Below, piece by piece: positions 1 to 8,148 of a stretch of DNA of 64,000 nucleotides (position 1 is its first letter; every line of letters starts with the position of its first letter). The notes beneath the pieces were generated by a model, which saw nothing but the letters and a program-made list of their open reading frames with translations, searched no databases and was not told the origin of the DNA. The position numbers and the translations under genes are program-made. The stretch is from Comamonadaceae bacterium (GTDB lineage Bacteria; Pseudomonadota; Gammaproteobacteria; Burkholderiales; Burkholderiaceae_C), in the NCBI GenBank assembly GCA_009996515.1, contig JAACZV010000001.1, positions 124,001-188,000 on the forward strand. The letters are read 5' to 3'.

Positions 1-603
1 CGGTTTGCGAAGCGAGAGCCGCTCGCGGGCATCGGGCAGAGCATCACGCTGATGCAGCGTGATGCCATCGTCAACGCGCTGGACAACCCACAACGCTTCG
101 CTGACCCAGGCCTTCTGGGCGCGGCCGACCTGCCGATCGGAAAACTGTGCCAGCTCAGCATGGTGGTCGGCCCCCTCGACTACTACAACCCCTTTGCGCC
201 AGAGACTTCGCCCGAGTTGGTCCATCCGCTGCTGTCCCAGCCTTTGATCGAGCTTTGCCTGGCATTGCCTACGTTCACGTTGACAAGGGGCGGCCGAGGT
301 CGCGCGCTGGCGAGGCACGCTTTCGTAGATCGGATGCCGCCCGAGATTGCCAACCGTCGCTCAAAGGGAGGCACGGAAGACCATGTTGTCGCGGTCTTGC
401 AGCGAAGTCTGCCGCTGGTCAAGAGCGTTCTGATGGAAGGTTGGCTGGTCCGCAAGGGGCTGCTGGACCCCGCGAGCGTCGAAGCCGCGCTGTCCGGCAG
501 GCCAAGCGCCAACGGAGCGTCCGTCGCCGAAGTCCACGCGTGTTTCGCGATGGAAGCGTGGCTTAGTCAGGTTTGCGGCAGCGTTGGGGCCGGCAGCAAC
601 TGA
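1..603 (+). CDS. lasso peptide cyclase (asparagine synthase-like), C-terminal part
   Basis: The frame is open from base 1, so the N-terminal part lies outside the window and about 200 codons remain. The visible part matches the end of an asparagine-synthase (amidotransferase) domain: a SQPLIELCLALP segment followed by a basic GRGRALARHAF helix and PPEIANRRSKGG, the pattern seen in McjC-type enzymes. These use ATP to adenylate an Asp/Glu side chain of the precursor peptide and close the macrolactam ring. The assignment to lasso biosynthesis rests on context: an ABC exporter starts 12 bp downstream, and a lasso isopeptidase with its receptor and sigma/anti-sigma pair follows further along. The precursor peptide and the leader-peptidase gene are presumably left of the window. 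Plain asparagine synthetase B is the alternative, but the exporter makes it unlikely. Confidence 0.75.
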   Translation, partial: RFAKREPLAGIGQSITLMQRDAIVNALDNPQRFADPGLLGAADLPIGKLCQLSMVVGPLDYYNPFAPETSPELVHPLLSQPLIELCLALPTFTLTRGGRGRALARHAFVDRMPPEIANRRSKGGTEDHVVAVLQRSLPLVKSVLMEGWLVRKGLLDPASVEAALSGRPSANGASVAEVHACFAMEAWLSQVCGSVGAGSN

Positions 604-615
604 GCGAGCGGCAGA

Positions 616-2451
616 GTGCCACGCAGTACGTTCCGCCGTTTGTTGGCGTTGATGGTGGAGGTGACAGACCGTCGGCTTTGCATCCACATGGCTGCCACGA
701 TGGCGTTAGTGGTCGTCGGCGGCGCGCTGGCGGCGCTCTCGCCGCTGGCACTGAAACACCTCGTGGATGCCGCAACTCTTGACGTGGACGACGCTGCCAC
801 GGTCGGCGCCATCCTTACGCCAGGCGCCATCTACATCGCGGCCCTGAGTGGCGGTCGGTTAGTCAGCGACATTAGGCCAATGCTCGCCAATGAGGTTGAG
901 CAACGGCTGACGGCTGCTATTCGGCGCCGGTTCTTCCGACATGTGCTCTCCCTACCCTTGTCCACCTTGCTGCGTCGACGCGGCGGGGAGCTGCTTCACA
1001 GTCTCGAGATCGGCCGTGTAGGGGTCCAGTTGACCGTGAGCCATCTCCTCACCAGCTTCGTGCCAACGATCTTCGAGCTTACGGTGATGGCGCTGATCCT
1101 CGCGCGGCTACGCCAACCCGATCTGTTGCTGGTGTTTGCCGTCACGGCGGTTCTGTACGTCGTGGTTTTCGCAACGGGGTCTATGCGCCTGATTCCCCAT
1201 GCCCGACTGGTCACCGACGCGAGCTTGACCGTCCATGGGCAGCTTGCCGATGGCATCAACAACGTCGAGACGCTGCGCTGCTTCGGGGCTGAGGGCGCAG
1301 TACAGGATTCGCTTGAAGACTCCGCGGGCGCGCTGATCGGCCGGTGGCGTAGCTATTACCGGGTGAACGCCGGCACGACCGTCGCGGCGACGATTGTCTT
1401 TGGGGTATCGCTCGCTGCGTGCCTCACCGTCACGGCGAACGGAGTGGCGCGCGGATCCCTGAGCGTCGGCGATCTCGTGCTGAGCAGCGTCTACCTGCTG
1501 CAGATGATTCGACCGCTGGAGGTTCTCGGATCAGCCGCAAGGGACATGTCACGCGCTTGGGGCTGCGTGCCGCCCCTGCTCGACGTGCTGGACGAACCAC
1601 CCGAACCACCGCCGCGGTTGCTCGCCAGCGGCAAGTCCGAGACGCCACGCCGCGCACCATCCATCCGATTCGAAGGCATCACCTTCGGATACGAACCGGA
1701 CCGCCCGGTCATCCGCGATCTGAACCTTGAGATCGCGGCTGGGCGGACGACTGCGATCGTGGGGCCGAGCGGCTCTGGAAAGTCGTCGCTGATCCGGATG
1801 CTGCTGAGGCTGTATTCACCTCAAGCGGGTCGGATCCTTCTGGATGGCGTTCCTATCGACTCGCTGCCGTTAGCCGATCTGCGGGCGCGAATGTCGTTCG
1901 TTCCCCAGGACACCGGGCTGCTGCATGCGTCAATCGCATCCAACATTTCGCTGGGCATCTCCGGCGCGAGCCAGGAAGCCATCGTTCGAGCCGCCGATGC
2001 CGCACAGCTTCTGCAACTGATCGACGGGCTCCCTGATCGCTACGACACGCTCGTCGGCGAACGAGGGCTAAAGCTATCGGGTGGCGAGCGCCAGCGCCTG
2101 GCAATCGCTCGCGCGGCACTGCGCGCGCGCATGGTTTTTCTGCTGGACGAACCCACGTCGATGCTGGACAGCGAGACCGAATCCAACGTGATGCAGGCGG
2201 TCAGGCAGCTCAAGGCTGGTTCGACGACGCTCATCGTCGCCCACCGCCTGTCCACGGTGATGGATGCAGACGAGATCGTAGTCCTCGATCAGGGAGTCAT
2301 CCGGGAGCGCGGCAACCATCGGAGCCTCATGGAATACGGCGGTCTCTACGCGCAGATGTGGCGACGCCAGGTCGACGGGCATGCGACGGCGCCTGATGAG
2401 ATCCTTCGACGGCAAGCGTCAAGAGACCGGACGGCAGCATCGGTGCGATGA
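616..2451 (+). CDS. ABC transporter, fused permease and ATPase (lasso peptide exporter, McjD type)
   Basis: A 611-residue half-transporter expected to export the mature lasso peptide and give self-immunity. The first ~330 residues carry about six hydrophobic membrane segments; there is no N-terminal C39 peptidase domain. The ATPase half has a Walker A (GPSGSGKSS, residues 383-391), Q-loop (FVPQDTGLLH), signature LSGGE (487-491), Walker B (VFLLDE, 507-512) and H-loop (IVAHRLST). The start is GTG at 616, 12 bp after the cyclase stop, so the two genes are cotranscribed. The stop overlaps an ATG (ATGA at 2448-2451) that opens a reading frame soon lost in the ars island. Function follows from position; the family also exports lipids and drugs. 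Confidence 0.82.
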   Translation: MPRSTFRRLLALMVEVTDRRLCIHMAATMALVVVGGALAALSPLALKHLVDAATLDVDDAATVGAILTPGAIYIAALSGGRLVSDIRPMLANEVEQRLTAAIRRRFFRHVLSLPLSTLLRRRGGELLHSLEIGRVGVQLTVSHLLTSFVPTIFELTVMALILARLRQPDLLLVFAVTAVLYVVVFATGSMRLIPHARLVTDASLTVHGQLADGINNVETLRCFGAEGAVQDSLEDSAGALIGRWRSYYRVNAGTTVAATIVFGVSLAACLTVTANGVARGSLSVGDLVLSSVYLLQMIRPLEVLGSAARDMSRAWGCVPPLLDVLDEPPEPPPRLLASGKSETPRRAPSIRFEGITFGYEPDRPVIRDLNLEIAAGRTTAIVGPSGSGKSSLIRMLLRLYSPQAGRILLDGVPIDSLPLADLRARMSFVPQDTGLLHASIASNISLGISGASQEAIVRAADAAQLLQLIDGLPDRYDTLVGERGLKLSGGERQRLAIARAALRARMVFLLDEPTSMLDSETESNVMQAVRQLKAGSTTLIVAHRLSTVMDADEIVVLDQGVIRERGNHRSLMEYGGLYAQMWRRQVDGHATAPDEILRRQASRDRTAASVR

Positions 2452-2744
2452 AGACTTCCATCTTCGCGTACGTTCTCTGCATATTCCGACGCGACCTGAG
2501 TACCTGGTCCAGCATCTTCAGAGCACGGAATCCGCTGCCTGATGAGCACCTTGTCCGGAGGTGTTGCCCAGGGCAGCGTGTTCAGCGACTTGATCAATCG
2601 GTCCAGCGCCTAGTGCTGCACTGCCGGTCACAGGCTGGGTGCAGCCAAAGGCCCAAGGCTCGTCGATGGCCGCAAACCAGTAGCAAACCGGTCGCTGCCT
2701 CGTCTGAAGCCCAGTGCCACAGGGTTGACGTACTCCACGAGCCT
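2452..2744. other. junction between lasso exporter and ars island, no supported gene
   Basis: About 290 bp lie between the ABC transporter stop and the arsH stop. An ATG overlapping the transporter stop (ATGA, 2448) could have been the start of a further coupled gene, but after some 40 codons the frame continues only as antisense of arsH. No transposase end, direct repeat or tRNA is recognisable. This is the probable left junction of the arsenic island. Confidence 0.35.
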
Positions 2745-3476
2745 CTAGATCGTGCGCTGGTTCACTCGCTTGGACAGCTCCTCGGCACTCTCCTTGCGCT
2801 CGCTGTAGCGGTCCACGAGGTAGGGCCCCAGGTCGCGGGTCAGCAGAGTGAACTTGAACAGCTCCTCCATGACGTCCACGACGCGGTCGTAGAACGACGA
2901 TGGCTTCATGCGCCCCTCTTCCGTGAACTCGGCGAAGGCCTTGGCCACCGAGGACTGGTTCGGGATGGTCAGCATTCGCATCCAGCGGCCCAGCACGCGC
3001 ATCTGGTTCACCGCGTTGAAGGACTGCGAGCCGCCCGATACCTGCATCACGGCCAGCGTTTTCCCCTGCGTCGGCCTCACCGCACCGGACGACAGCGGAA
3101 TCCAGTCGATCTGCGCCTTCATGATGCCGGTCATGGCACCGTGCCGCTCGGGCGAGGTCCAGACCATGCCCTCGGACCAGGCGGCCAGATCGCGCAGCTC
3201 CTGCACCTTGGGGTGGGTATCCGGTGCATCGTCGGGCAGCGGCAGGCCGCTGGGGTTGAAGATGCGCACCTCAGCGCCCATGGCCTCCAGCAGTCGGGCG
3301 GCCTCGAAGGTCAACAGCCGGCTGTAGGAGCGCTCACGCAGTGAGCCGTACAGCATCAGGAAGCGCGGCCGGTGCTGGGACAGCGTGGGGACCGTCAGGC
3401 GCTCCTGCGTCGGTACGTCAAACAGGTCAGCGCGCAGCGCCGGGAAGGTCGCATCCGGAAACAGCGGCTCAGACAT
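2745..3476 (-). CDS. arsH: ArsH, NADPH-dependent FMN oxidoreductase for organoarsenicals
   Basis: A 243-residue flavodoxin-like protein. The FMN-binding loop is visible as [15 protein letters not shown] near residue 37, with YTSPE-like WTSPERHG and the [12 protein letters not shown] segment typical of ArsH. ArsH oxidises trivalent methyl- and aromatic arsenicals to the less toxic pentavalent forms. I placed the start at ATG 3476 (MSEPLF), since the open frame upstream to 3806 is antisense to aqpS. This start overlaps the aqpS stop by 8 bp, which indicates coupling. It is the last gene of the arsR-arsC-arsC-aqpS-arsH operon. Family length and motifs agree well. Confidence 0.93.
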   Translation of the reverse strand: MSEPLFPDATFPALRADLFDVPTQERLTVPTLSQHRPRFLMLYGSLRERSYSRLLTFEAARLLEAMGAEVRIFNPSGLPLPDDAPDTHPKVQELRDLAAWSEGMVWTSPERHGAMTGIMKAQIDWIPLSSGAVRPTQGKTLAVMQVSGGSQSFNAVNQMRVLGRWMRMLTIPNQSSVAKAFAEFTEEGRMKPSSFYDRVVDVMEELFKFTLLTRDLGPYLVDRYSERKESAEELSKRVNQRTI

Positions 3477-4161
3477 GGCGGGCCTCTCCAGTTGCTGCCG
3501 GCGTCGTTGCCGCCGTCGGTGCTGCTGCCAGCAAGTGGTGAATTCCGACCGCCACCGCCGCACCGACAAGCTCGGCGACAACGAAGCCCAGCGCACTGCT
3601 GGGCGCAATGCCAGCAAAGCTGTCACTGAACAGGCGACCGAAGACGGCTGCCGGGTTGGCAAAAGACGTCGAGGCGGTGAACCAGTAGGCCGAACCGATG
3701 TACGCCGCCACCATGGCTGCAACGCGCGTGCTGGGCGCGCGCAGGATGACCAGCAGCAGGCCGAAGGTGGCGACGCCCTCGGCGATCCACTGGCCGGTGC
3801 CCGCACGCAGCTTGGTAGAGAACTGCAGGATGGTCATGTCGAACATCGCATGCGCCAGCCAGGCGCCCAGCATGGCGCCGATGAGCTGCGCCGCGATGTA
3901 GGGCAGCAAGGCGCCCGCGGGCAGTTCACCGCGCCAGGCCATCACGGCGCTGACAGCGGGGTTGAAGTGAGCGCCGCTGACCGGACCAAAGACCTCGATC
4001 AGGATGTAGAGGCCGCCCACGGTGGCGAGCGTGTTGGCCAGCAGGGCAATGCCCACGTTGCCGCCCGAGAGGCGTTCTGCCATCACACCGGAGCCGATGA
4101 CGACGGCCAACAGCAAGGCCGTCCCTAGCAGTTCAGCGAAGAGCTTGCGAGAGAGGTTCAT
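3469..4161 (-). CDS. aqpS: aquaglyceroporin AqpS (arsenite channel)
   Basis: A 230-residue MIP-family channel with the two half-helix motifs HFNPAVS (first half) and [10 protein letters not shown] (second half) and about six membrane segments. In ars operons of this type the channel lets arsenite made by ArsC flow out down its gradient, replacing an ArsB or Acr3 pump. The ATG at 4161 (MNLSRK) was chosen over the one at 4179 because it avoids overlapping the arsC stop and leaves a 4-bp spacing. The gene overlaps arsH by 8 bp. No arsB or acr3 is seen nearby, which supports the efflux role. Confidence 0.92.
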   Translation of the reverse strand: MNLSRKLFAELLGTALLLAVVIGSGVMAERLSGGNVGIALLANTLATVGGLYILIEVFGPVSGAHFNPAVSAVMAWRGELPAGALLPYIAAQLIGAMLGAWLAHAMFDMTILQFSTKLRAGTGQWIAEGVATFGLLLVILRAPSTRVAAMVAAYIGSAYWFTASTSFANPAAVFGRLFSDSFAGIAPSSALGFVVAELVGAAVAVGIHHLLAAAPTAATTPAATGEARHV

Positions 4162-4165
4162 CGGG

Positions 4166-4669
4166 TCAGCTCTTGGCAATGTCGGCCAGGGCGTGCTGCA
4201 GCTCGGCCTTGCTCATCGTGTCCAGTGGCAGTGCGAGCAACTGCAGCATGCGGTAGCCGATGGCCTGGCGCGTCAGCTCGAAAGCCCGGCGCTTGCCTTC
4301 GTCTCCACCCTCGGCGTTGGACGGATCAGGGTAGCCCCAGTGCACCTTCACCGGCTGGCCGTTGCCGCCGAAGAACACTGGGCATTGCTCGGCCGCCGCG
4401 CTGTCGCACACCGTGATGACGATGGACAGCGGCGGCGCGTCGGGCGTGGTGAACTCGTCCCAGCTCTTGCTGCGGTAGCCGCTGACATCGACGCCGGCCT
4501 GTGTGAGCGCTTCCAGCGCGAAGGGGTTCAGGCGGCCGCTCGGCGCACTGCCGGCGCTGTAGGCGCGTACGTCCTTGCCCGCCTTGGCAGCCAGGTGGTT
4601 GAGCATGCCCTCGGACAGCACGCTGCGCGCGGAATTGTGTGTGCAGAGGATGAGAACGTTGGTCGTCAT
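4166..4669 (-). CDS. arsC: arsenate reductase ArsC, low-molecular-weight phosphatase type (copy 2)
   Basis: A 167-residue protein with the phosphatase-like P-loop CTHNSARS (Cys9-Arg15), the SKSWDEF segment and the VCDSAAAEQCPVF segment that holds the further redox cysteines of thioredoxin/glutaredoxin-coupled arsenate reductases. It reduces As(V) to As(III) in the cytoplasm. It sits 7 bp after the first arsC and 4 bp before aqpS. The two copies are clearly related but diverged, so they are old paralogs or were acquired separately rather than by recent duplication. Confidence 0.93.
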   Translation of the reverse strand: MTTNVLILCTHNSARSVLSEGMLNHLAAKAGKDVRAYSAGSAPSGRLNPFALEALTQAGVDVSGYRSKSWDEFTTPDAPPLSIVITVCDSAAAEQCPVFFGGNGQPVKVHWGYPDPSNAEGGDEGKRRAFELTRQAIGYRMLQLLALPLDTMSKAELQHALADIAKS

Positions 4670-4676
4670 GAGGTGC

Positions 4677-5171
4677 TCAGCGGGTGCCGATCTGCTTGAT
4701 TTCGCGCTGGATGGCCAGCGGTTCCAGCTTGGTCAAGGGCAGCGCCATCAAAAGCTCGATGCGGCGCTTGAGCATGATGGCCACGTCGAGGAAGGCCTGC
4801 TGTTTCATTGCATCGCTGCCTTCGACATGGCCGGGGTCAGGCACGCCCCAGTGGGCCGTCATCGGTTGGCCAGGCCACACGGGGCAGACCTCGCCCGCTG
4901 CCGAGTCGCAGACGGTGAACACGAAGTCCATGATGGGCGAGTCGGGCACCGCGAACTCGTCCCAGCTCTTGCTGCGGAAACCCTCGGTCGGGATGTGAAG
5001 GGAGGCCAGGGTCTGCAAGGCCAGCGCGTTGACGACCCCGTTGGGATGGCTGCCGGCCGAGTAGGCCTTGAAGCGCCGGTCACCGAGGCTGTTCATCAGG
5101 CCCTCGGCCATGATGGAGCGGGCGGAGTTGCCGGTGCAGATGAAAAGAACGTTGAAGGTGTTGTCGAGCAT
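4677..5171 (-). CDS. arsC: arsenate reductase ArsC, low-molecular-weight phosphatase type (copy 1)
   Basis: A 164-residue protein with P-loop CTGNSARS (Cys12-Arg18), SKSWDEFAVP and VCDSAAGEVCPVW, the family hallmarks. It carries out the same As(V) to As(III) reduction as its neighbour. It is the first enzyme gene after arsR, 11 bp downstream. Two tandem reductases could differ in electron donor or expression level; the sequence alone does not show which. Confidence 0.93.
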   Translation of the reverse strand: MLDNTFNVLFICTGNSARSIMAEGLMNSLGDRRFKAYSAGSHPNGVVNALALQTLASLHIPTEGFRSKSWDEFAVPDSPIMDFVFTVCDSAAGEVCPVWPGQPMTAHWGVPDPGHVEGSDAMKQQAFLDVAIMLKRRIELLMALPLTKLEPLAIQREIKQIGTR

Positions 5172-5182
5172 GGCATTCTTCG

Positions 5183-5509
5183 TTAGCAGGCACAGGTAGT
5201 CGCCGCGCTATCGACGGAGCACTCAGCCCCTTGGCAGCAGTTCTCGGTGAGGTAGGTCAGCAAGTCATTCATGTTGTCGAACGACGCGCGGTAGACCACA
5301 TTGCGACTGACCCGCTCTTGGGTCACCAGCCCTGCGTTGCTCAGTTCCTTCAGGTGGAAGGACAGCGTCGCCGCAGGCAGCTCCAGTGACTCCGCGAGTG
5401 CGCCAGGCGTCATGCCTTGCTGGCCTGCCACTACGAGTAGACGAAACACCCTGAGCCTGTGGGTTTGCGCCAAGGCGGAGAGGGAACGGACGACGTGCTG
5501 CTCTTCCAC
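5183..5509 (-). CDS. arsR: ArsR-type arsenite-responsive repressor
   Basis: A 108-residue winged-helix regulator (SATLSFHLKELSNAGLV-like recognition region, residues 45-62). Metalloid-binding cysteines are at the C-terminus (Cys91, Cys92, Cys97, then Cys106 and Cys108) rather than in the recognition helix as in the E. coli protein. This resembles the C-terminal three-cysteine type known from Acidithiobacillus. The start is GTG at 5509 with no good ribosome binding site, so it may be leaderless or weakly translated. It leads the - strand ars operon and is divergent from arsD-arsA, so it probably represses both promoters in the 110-bp spacer. Confidence 0.9.
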   Translation of the reverse strand: MEEQHVVRSLSALAQTHRLRVFRLLVVAGQQGMTPGALAESLELPAATLSFHLKELSNAGLVTQERVSRNVVYRASFDNMNDLLTYLTENCCQGAECSVDSAATTCAC

Positions 5510-5619
5510 GGTTAAATTATTTCATAAACTTGGAAATGTTGATGCAACGCAAGTCGGCGGGGCGCACTGTGCTCCAGACTTGTGTCGATTCAGTGACAGC
5601 CCAACCTGAGGAGTCCGCC
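5510..5619. promoter_or_regulatory. divergent ars promoter region
   Basis: The spacer between arsR (-) and arsD (+) has an AT-rich patch at 5511-5545 that is unusual in this GC-rich window. Within it lies a dyad, ATTTC-N9-GAAAT at 5519-5537, that could bind a dimeric ArsR. The arsD ribosome binding site is a strong GAGGAG just before 5614. The operator assignment is inference. Confidence 0.55.
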
Positions 5620-5979
5620 ATGTCTGCAATTCAGATTTTTGACCCCGCCCTTTGCTGCAGCAGCGGCGTCTGCGGCCAGGATGTCGACGCCAATCTGGTG
5701 CAAGCGGCGGCTGACATTGACTGGGCCAAGAGCCAAGGAGCGCAGGTGGAGCGCTTCAATCTTGCACAACAGCCCATGGTCTTCGCCCAGAACGCTGCGG
5801 TGCGGGGCTTCCTGGAACGCTCAGGCCAGGAGGCCTTGCCCATCACGCTGCTGGATGGCGAGGTCGTGCTGGCAGGTCGCTACCCCAGCCGGCAACAACT
5901 GGGGCAATGGCTCAAGATCGCTACACCTTCCGCGAACGCCAACGCCGGCAGTTGCTGCAGCGGCGGCAAGTGCTGCTGA
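5620..5979 (+). CDS. arsD: ArsD metallochaperone
   Basis: A 119-residue protein with Cys12, Cys13 and Cys18, exactly the arsenite-binding triad of ArsD, and a second cysteine cluster (SCCSGGKCC) at the C-terminus. ArsD carries As(III) from glutathione to the ArsA ATPase and raises its affinity. The ATG at 5620 follows a GAGGAG ribosome binding site; an upstream start at 5530 lies in the promoter spacer. arsA begins 16 bp after its stop. Confidence 0.94.
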   Translation: MSAIQIFDPALCCSSGVCGQDVDANLVQAAADIDWAKSQGAQVERFNLAQQPMVFAQNAAVRGFLERSGQEALPITLLDGEVVLAGRYPSRQQLGQWLKIATPSANANAGSCCSGGKCC

Positions 5980-5995
5980 GCGCTCGGAGCACGCC

Positions 5996-7783
5996 ATGAA
6001 CTTCATCGAGCAGTTGCCGCGCTTCGCCTTCTTCACGGGCAAGGGCGGCGTCGGCAAGACCTCACTGGCCTGCGCCACGGCGGTCAAGCTGGCTGACGCG
6101 GGCAAACGGGTCCTGTTGGTCAGCACCGATCCGGCTTCCAACGTCGGCCAGGTCTTCAGCATCAGCATCGGCAACCGGGTCACGGCGGTGCCCGCCGTGC
6201 CGAACCTGTGGGCCATGGAGATTGACCCGCAGGCGGCGGCGCAAGGCTACCGGGACCGCATCGTCAGACCGGTGCGGGGCGTGCTGCCTGCCGACGTGGT
6301 GAAGGGCATCGAGGAGCAACTGTCCGGCGCCTGCACCACTGAAATCGCCGCCTTCGACGAGTTCACCGGCCTGTTGACGGACGAGGCTCTTGTGGGGCGG
6401 TTCGAGCATGTGCTCTTCGACACCGCGCCGACCGGTCACACGATCCGCCTGCTTCAGCTCCCCGGCGCGTGGAACAGCTTCCTGGAGGCGGGCAAGGGGG
6501 ATGCCTCGTGCCTGGGGCCCTTGGCAGGTCTGGACAAGCAACGCGCTCAGTACAAAGCTGCGGTTGATGCCTTGGCTGACCCTCTGCGCACGCGGCTCGT
6601 GCTGGTGGCGAGGGCGCAGGCCTCGACCTTGCGGGAGGTCGCACGCACCCATGACGAACTCGCGCGCATTGGTCTGACGCAGCAGCACCTGGTCGTCAAC
6701 GGCGTGATGCCTGCGGCCGAAGGCAAGCATGACGAGCTGGCCGCGGCGGTGGTACGTCGGGAGCAAGCCGCCCTTGCGGCGATGCCGGACATCCTGCGGC
6801 CGCTGCCCATCGACCAGGTGCCCTTGAAGGCGTTCGACCTGGTGGGGTTGGATGCGCTGCGCCAGTTCTTCGACGATGCACCGCAGCCCTCCGCAACGGC
6901 GCCAGCAACCGAGAGGCTTGACGCCCCGAGCTTGGCGCAGTTGGTGGAAGGGCTGGCCGAACCTGGGCACGGACTCATCATGGTGATGGGCAAGGGTGGC
7001 GTGGGCAAGACGACCTTGGCTGCTGCCATCGCGGTTGAGTTGGCGCGGCGCGGGCTCGGTGTTCACCTCACCACCTCTGACCCGGCAGCCCATTTGACCG
7101 AGACGCTGTCCGGGCTGATGGACCACCTGACCGTAAGCCGCATCGACCCGCAGGCGGAATCCCTGCGCTACCGAAATGAAGTCCTTGCCAGCAAGGGCAA
7201 GGGGCTGGACGCACAAGGGCGAGCGCTGCTTGAAGAGGACCTGCGTTCACCCTGCACCGAAGAGATTGCGGTGTTCCAGGCCTTCTCCCGGATCATTCGC
7301 GAGGCGGGGCGTAAATTTGTCGTGATGGACACCGCGCCGACCGGCCACACGCTGCTGCTGCTAGACGCCACCGGGGCATATCACCGTGAGATTGCCCGGC
7401 AGATGTCGGGGTCCGGGGTTCATTTCACGACGCCGATGATGCAGCTCCAGGATCAAGAGCGCACCAAGGTGCTGATCGTGACGCTCGCGGAGAACACACC
7501 GGTGCAGGAGGCTGCCGGGCTTCAAAACGACTTGCGCCGCGCCAGCATCGAGCCGTGGGCCTGGGTGATCAACAACAGTGTGGCAGCGACCAGTACGCAA
7601 TCGCCGTTGCTCCGCACTCGGGCGGCGAAGGAGCTGCCGTTCATCGACGCCGTGGCGCACGGCCATGCCAAGCGATATGCAGTGGTGCCGCTGCTGGCGG
7701 AGGAGCCGGTCGGGGTCGACAAGCTTCTTGCCCTTGCGCACGGCGGGCAATCGTCAGACACCAATATTCGTTCTGACGAATGA
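5996..7783 (+). CDS. arsA: ArsA arsenite-stimulated ATPase
   Basis: A 595-residue protein with two homologous P-loop halves, each with GKGGVGKT (near residues 15 and 335) and a DTAPTGHT switch segment. The three As(III)-binding cysteines are present at 113, 172 and 420, matching Cys113, Cys172 and Cys422 of the E. coli R773 protein. ArsA normally energises an ArsB or Acr3 pump. No such pump is in this island, so either a pump elsewhere in the genome is used or ArsA works in another way. The ATG at 5996 was chosen; the longer open frame from 5639 is antiparallel noise over arsD. Confidence 0.94.
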   Translation: MNFIEQLPRFAFFTGKGGVGKTSLACATAVKLADAGKRVLLVSTDPASNVGQVFSISIGNRVTAVPAVPNLWAMEIDPQAAAQGYRDRIVRPVRGVLPADVVKGIEEQLSGACTTEIAAFDEFTGLLTDEALVGRFEHVLFDTAPTGHTIRLLQLPGAWNSFLEAGKGDASCLGPLAGLDKQRAQYKAAVDALADPLRTRLVLVARAQASTLREVARTHDELARIGLTQQHLVVNGVMPAAEGKHDELAAAVVRREQAALAAMPDILRPLPIDQVPLKAFDLVGLDALRQFFDDAPQPSATAPATERLDAPSLAQLVEGLAEPGHGLIMVMGKGGVGKTTLAAAIAVELARRGLGVHLTTSDPAAHLTETLSGLMDHLTVSRIDPQAESLRYRNEVLASKGKGLDAQGRALLEEDLRSPCTEEIAVFQAFSRIIREAGRKFVVMDTAPTGHTLLLLDATGAYHREIARQMSGSGVHFTTPMMQLQDQERTKVLIVTLAENTPVQEAAGLQNDLRRASIEPWAWVINNSVAATSTQSPLLRTRAAKELPFIDAVAHGHAKRYAVVPLLAEEPVGVDKLLALAHGGQSSDTNIRSDE

Positions 7784-8148
7784 CCGCTTCGGCGCAGACC
7801 GGTCGGCGGCGCCGAGGTGCGTGAGCGGCAGCAACCGCCCTGCAGAGGTGCCGCTCACGCGAGACCGCCATCGGTGCTCAGGAACACTGGATCGCAAACT
7901 TGTCGTGATGAACTGGATGCTCACGTCCACCGGACTACGCACGTTCTCCACCATCGAACCGAGGACTGCCTGCCACCGACGCCATGCTTCGCGAATACCG
8001 ACCTCGTTTCGTGGACCTGAGCGGTGCCAAGACTGCAACAAGGCGCCCTGGCGGCGAAGCCCTGGAAGACAGCTCGTTTCTCTTCCACAGTTTCTGTTCA
8101 GGGTAGAAACGGCCGTGCGGCCTTGATCGCACGGCCTTGATTCGGTGC
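7784..8148. other. spacer between arsA and the lasso isopeptidase gene
   Basis: 365 bp between two convergent genes. I find no supportable reading frame on either strand. The only structure is the hairpin at 8111-8136. This is the likely right junction of the ars island with the lasso locus; no repeat matching the left junction was seen by eye. Confidence 0.4.
8111..8136. terminator. bidirectional hairpin between convergent genes
   Basis: GGCCGTGC (8111-8118) pairs perfectly with GCACGGCC (8129-8136) across a 10-nt loop. It lies 12 bp from the isopeptidase stop and downstream of arsA. There is no long T tract, so it is a modest terminator candidate. Confidence 0.5.

Noticed and set aside
2600-2744. 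Possible transposase remnant on the - strand left of arsH
   Set aside because: Several short frames have no recognisable transposase motif and no terminal repeats were seen.
2448-3344. A 298-codon frame starting on the ABC transporter stop (ATGA)
   Set aside because: After about 40 codons it is antisense to arsH; only the start could be a relic of a real gene.
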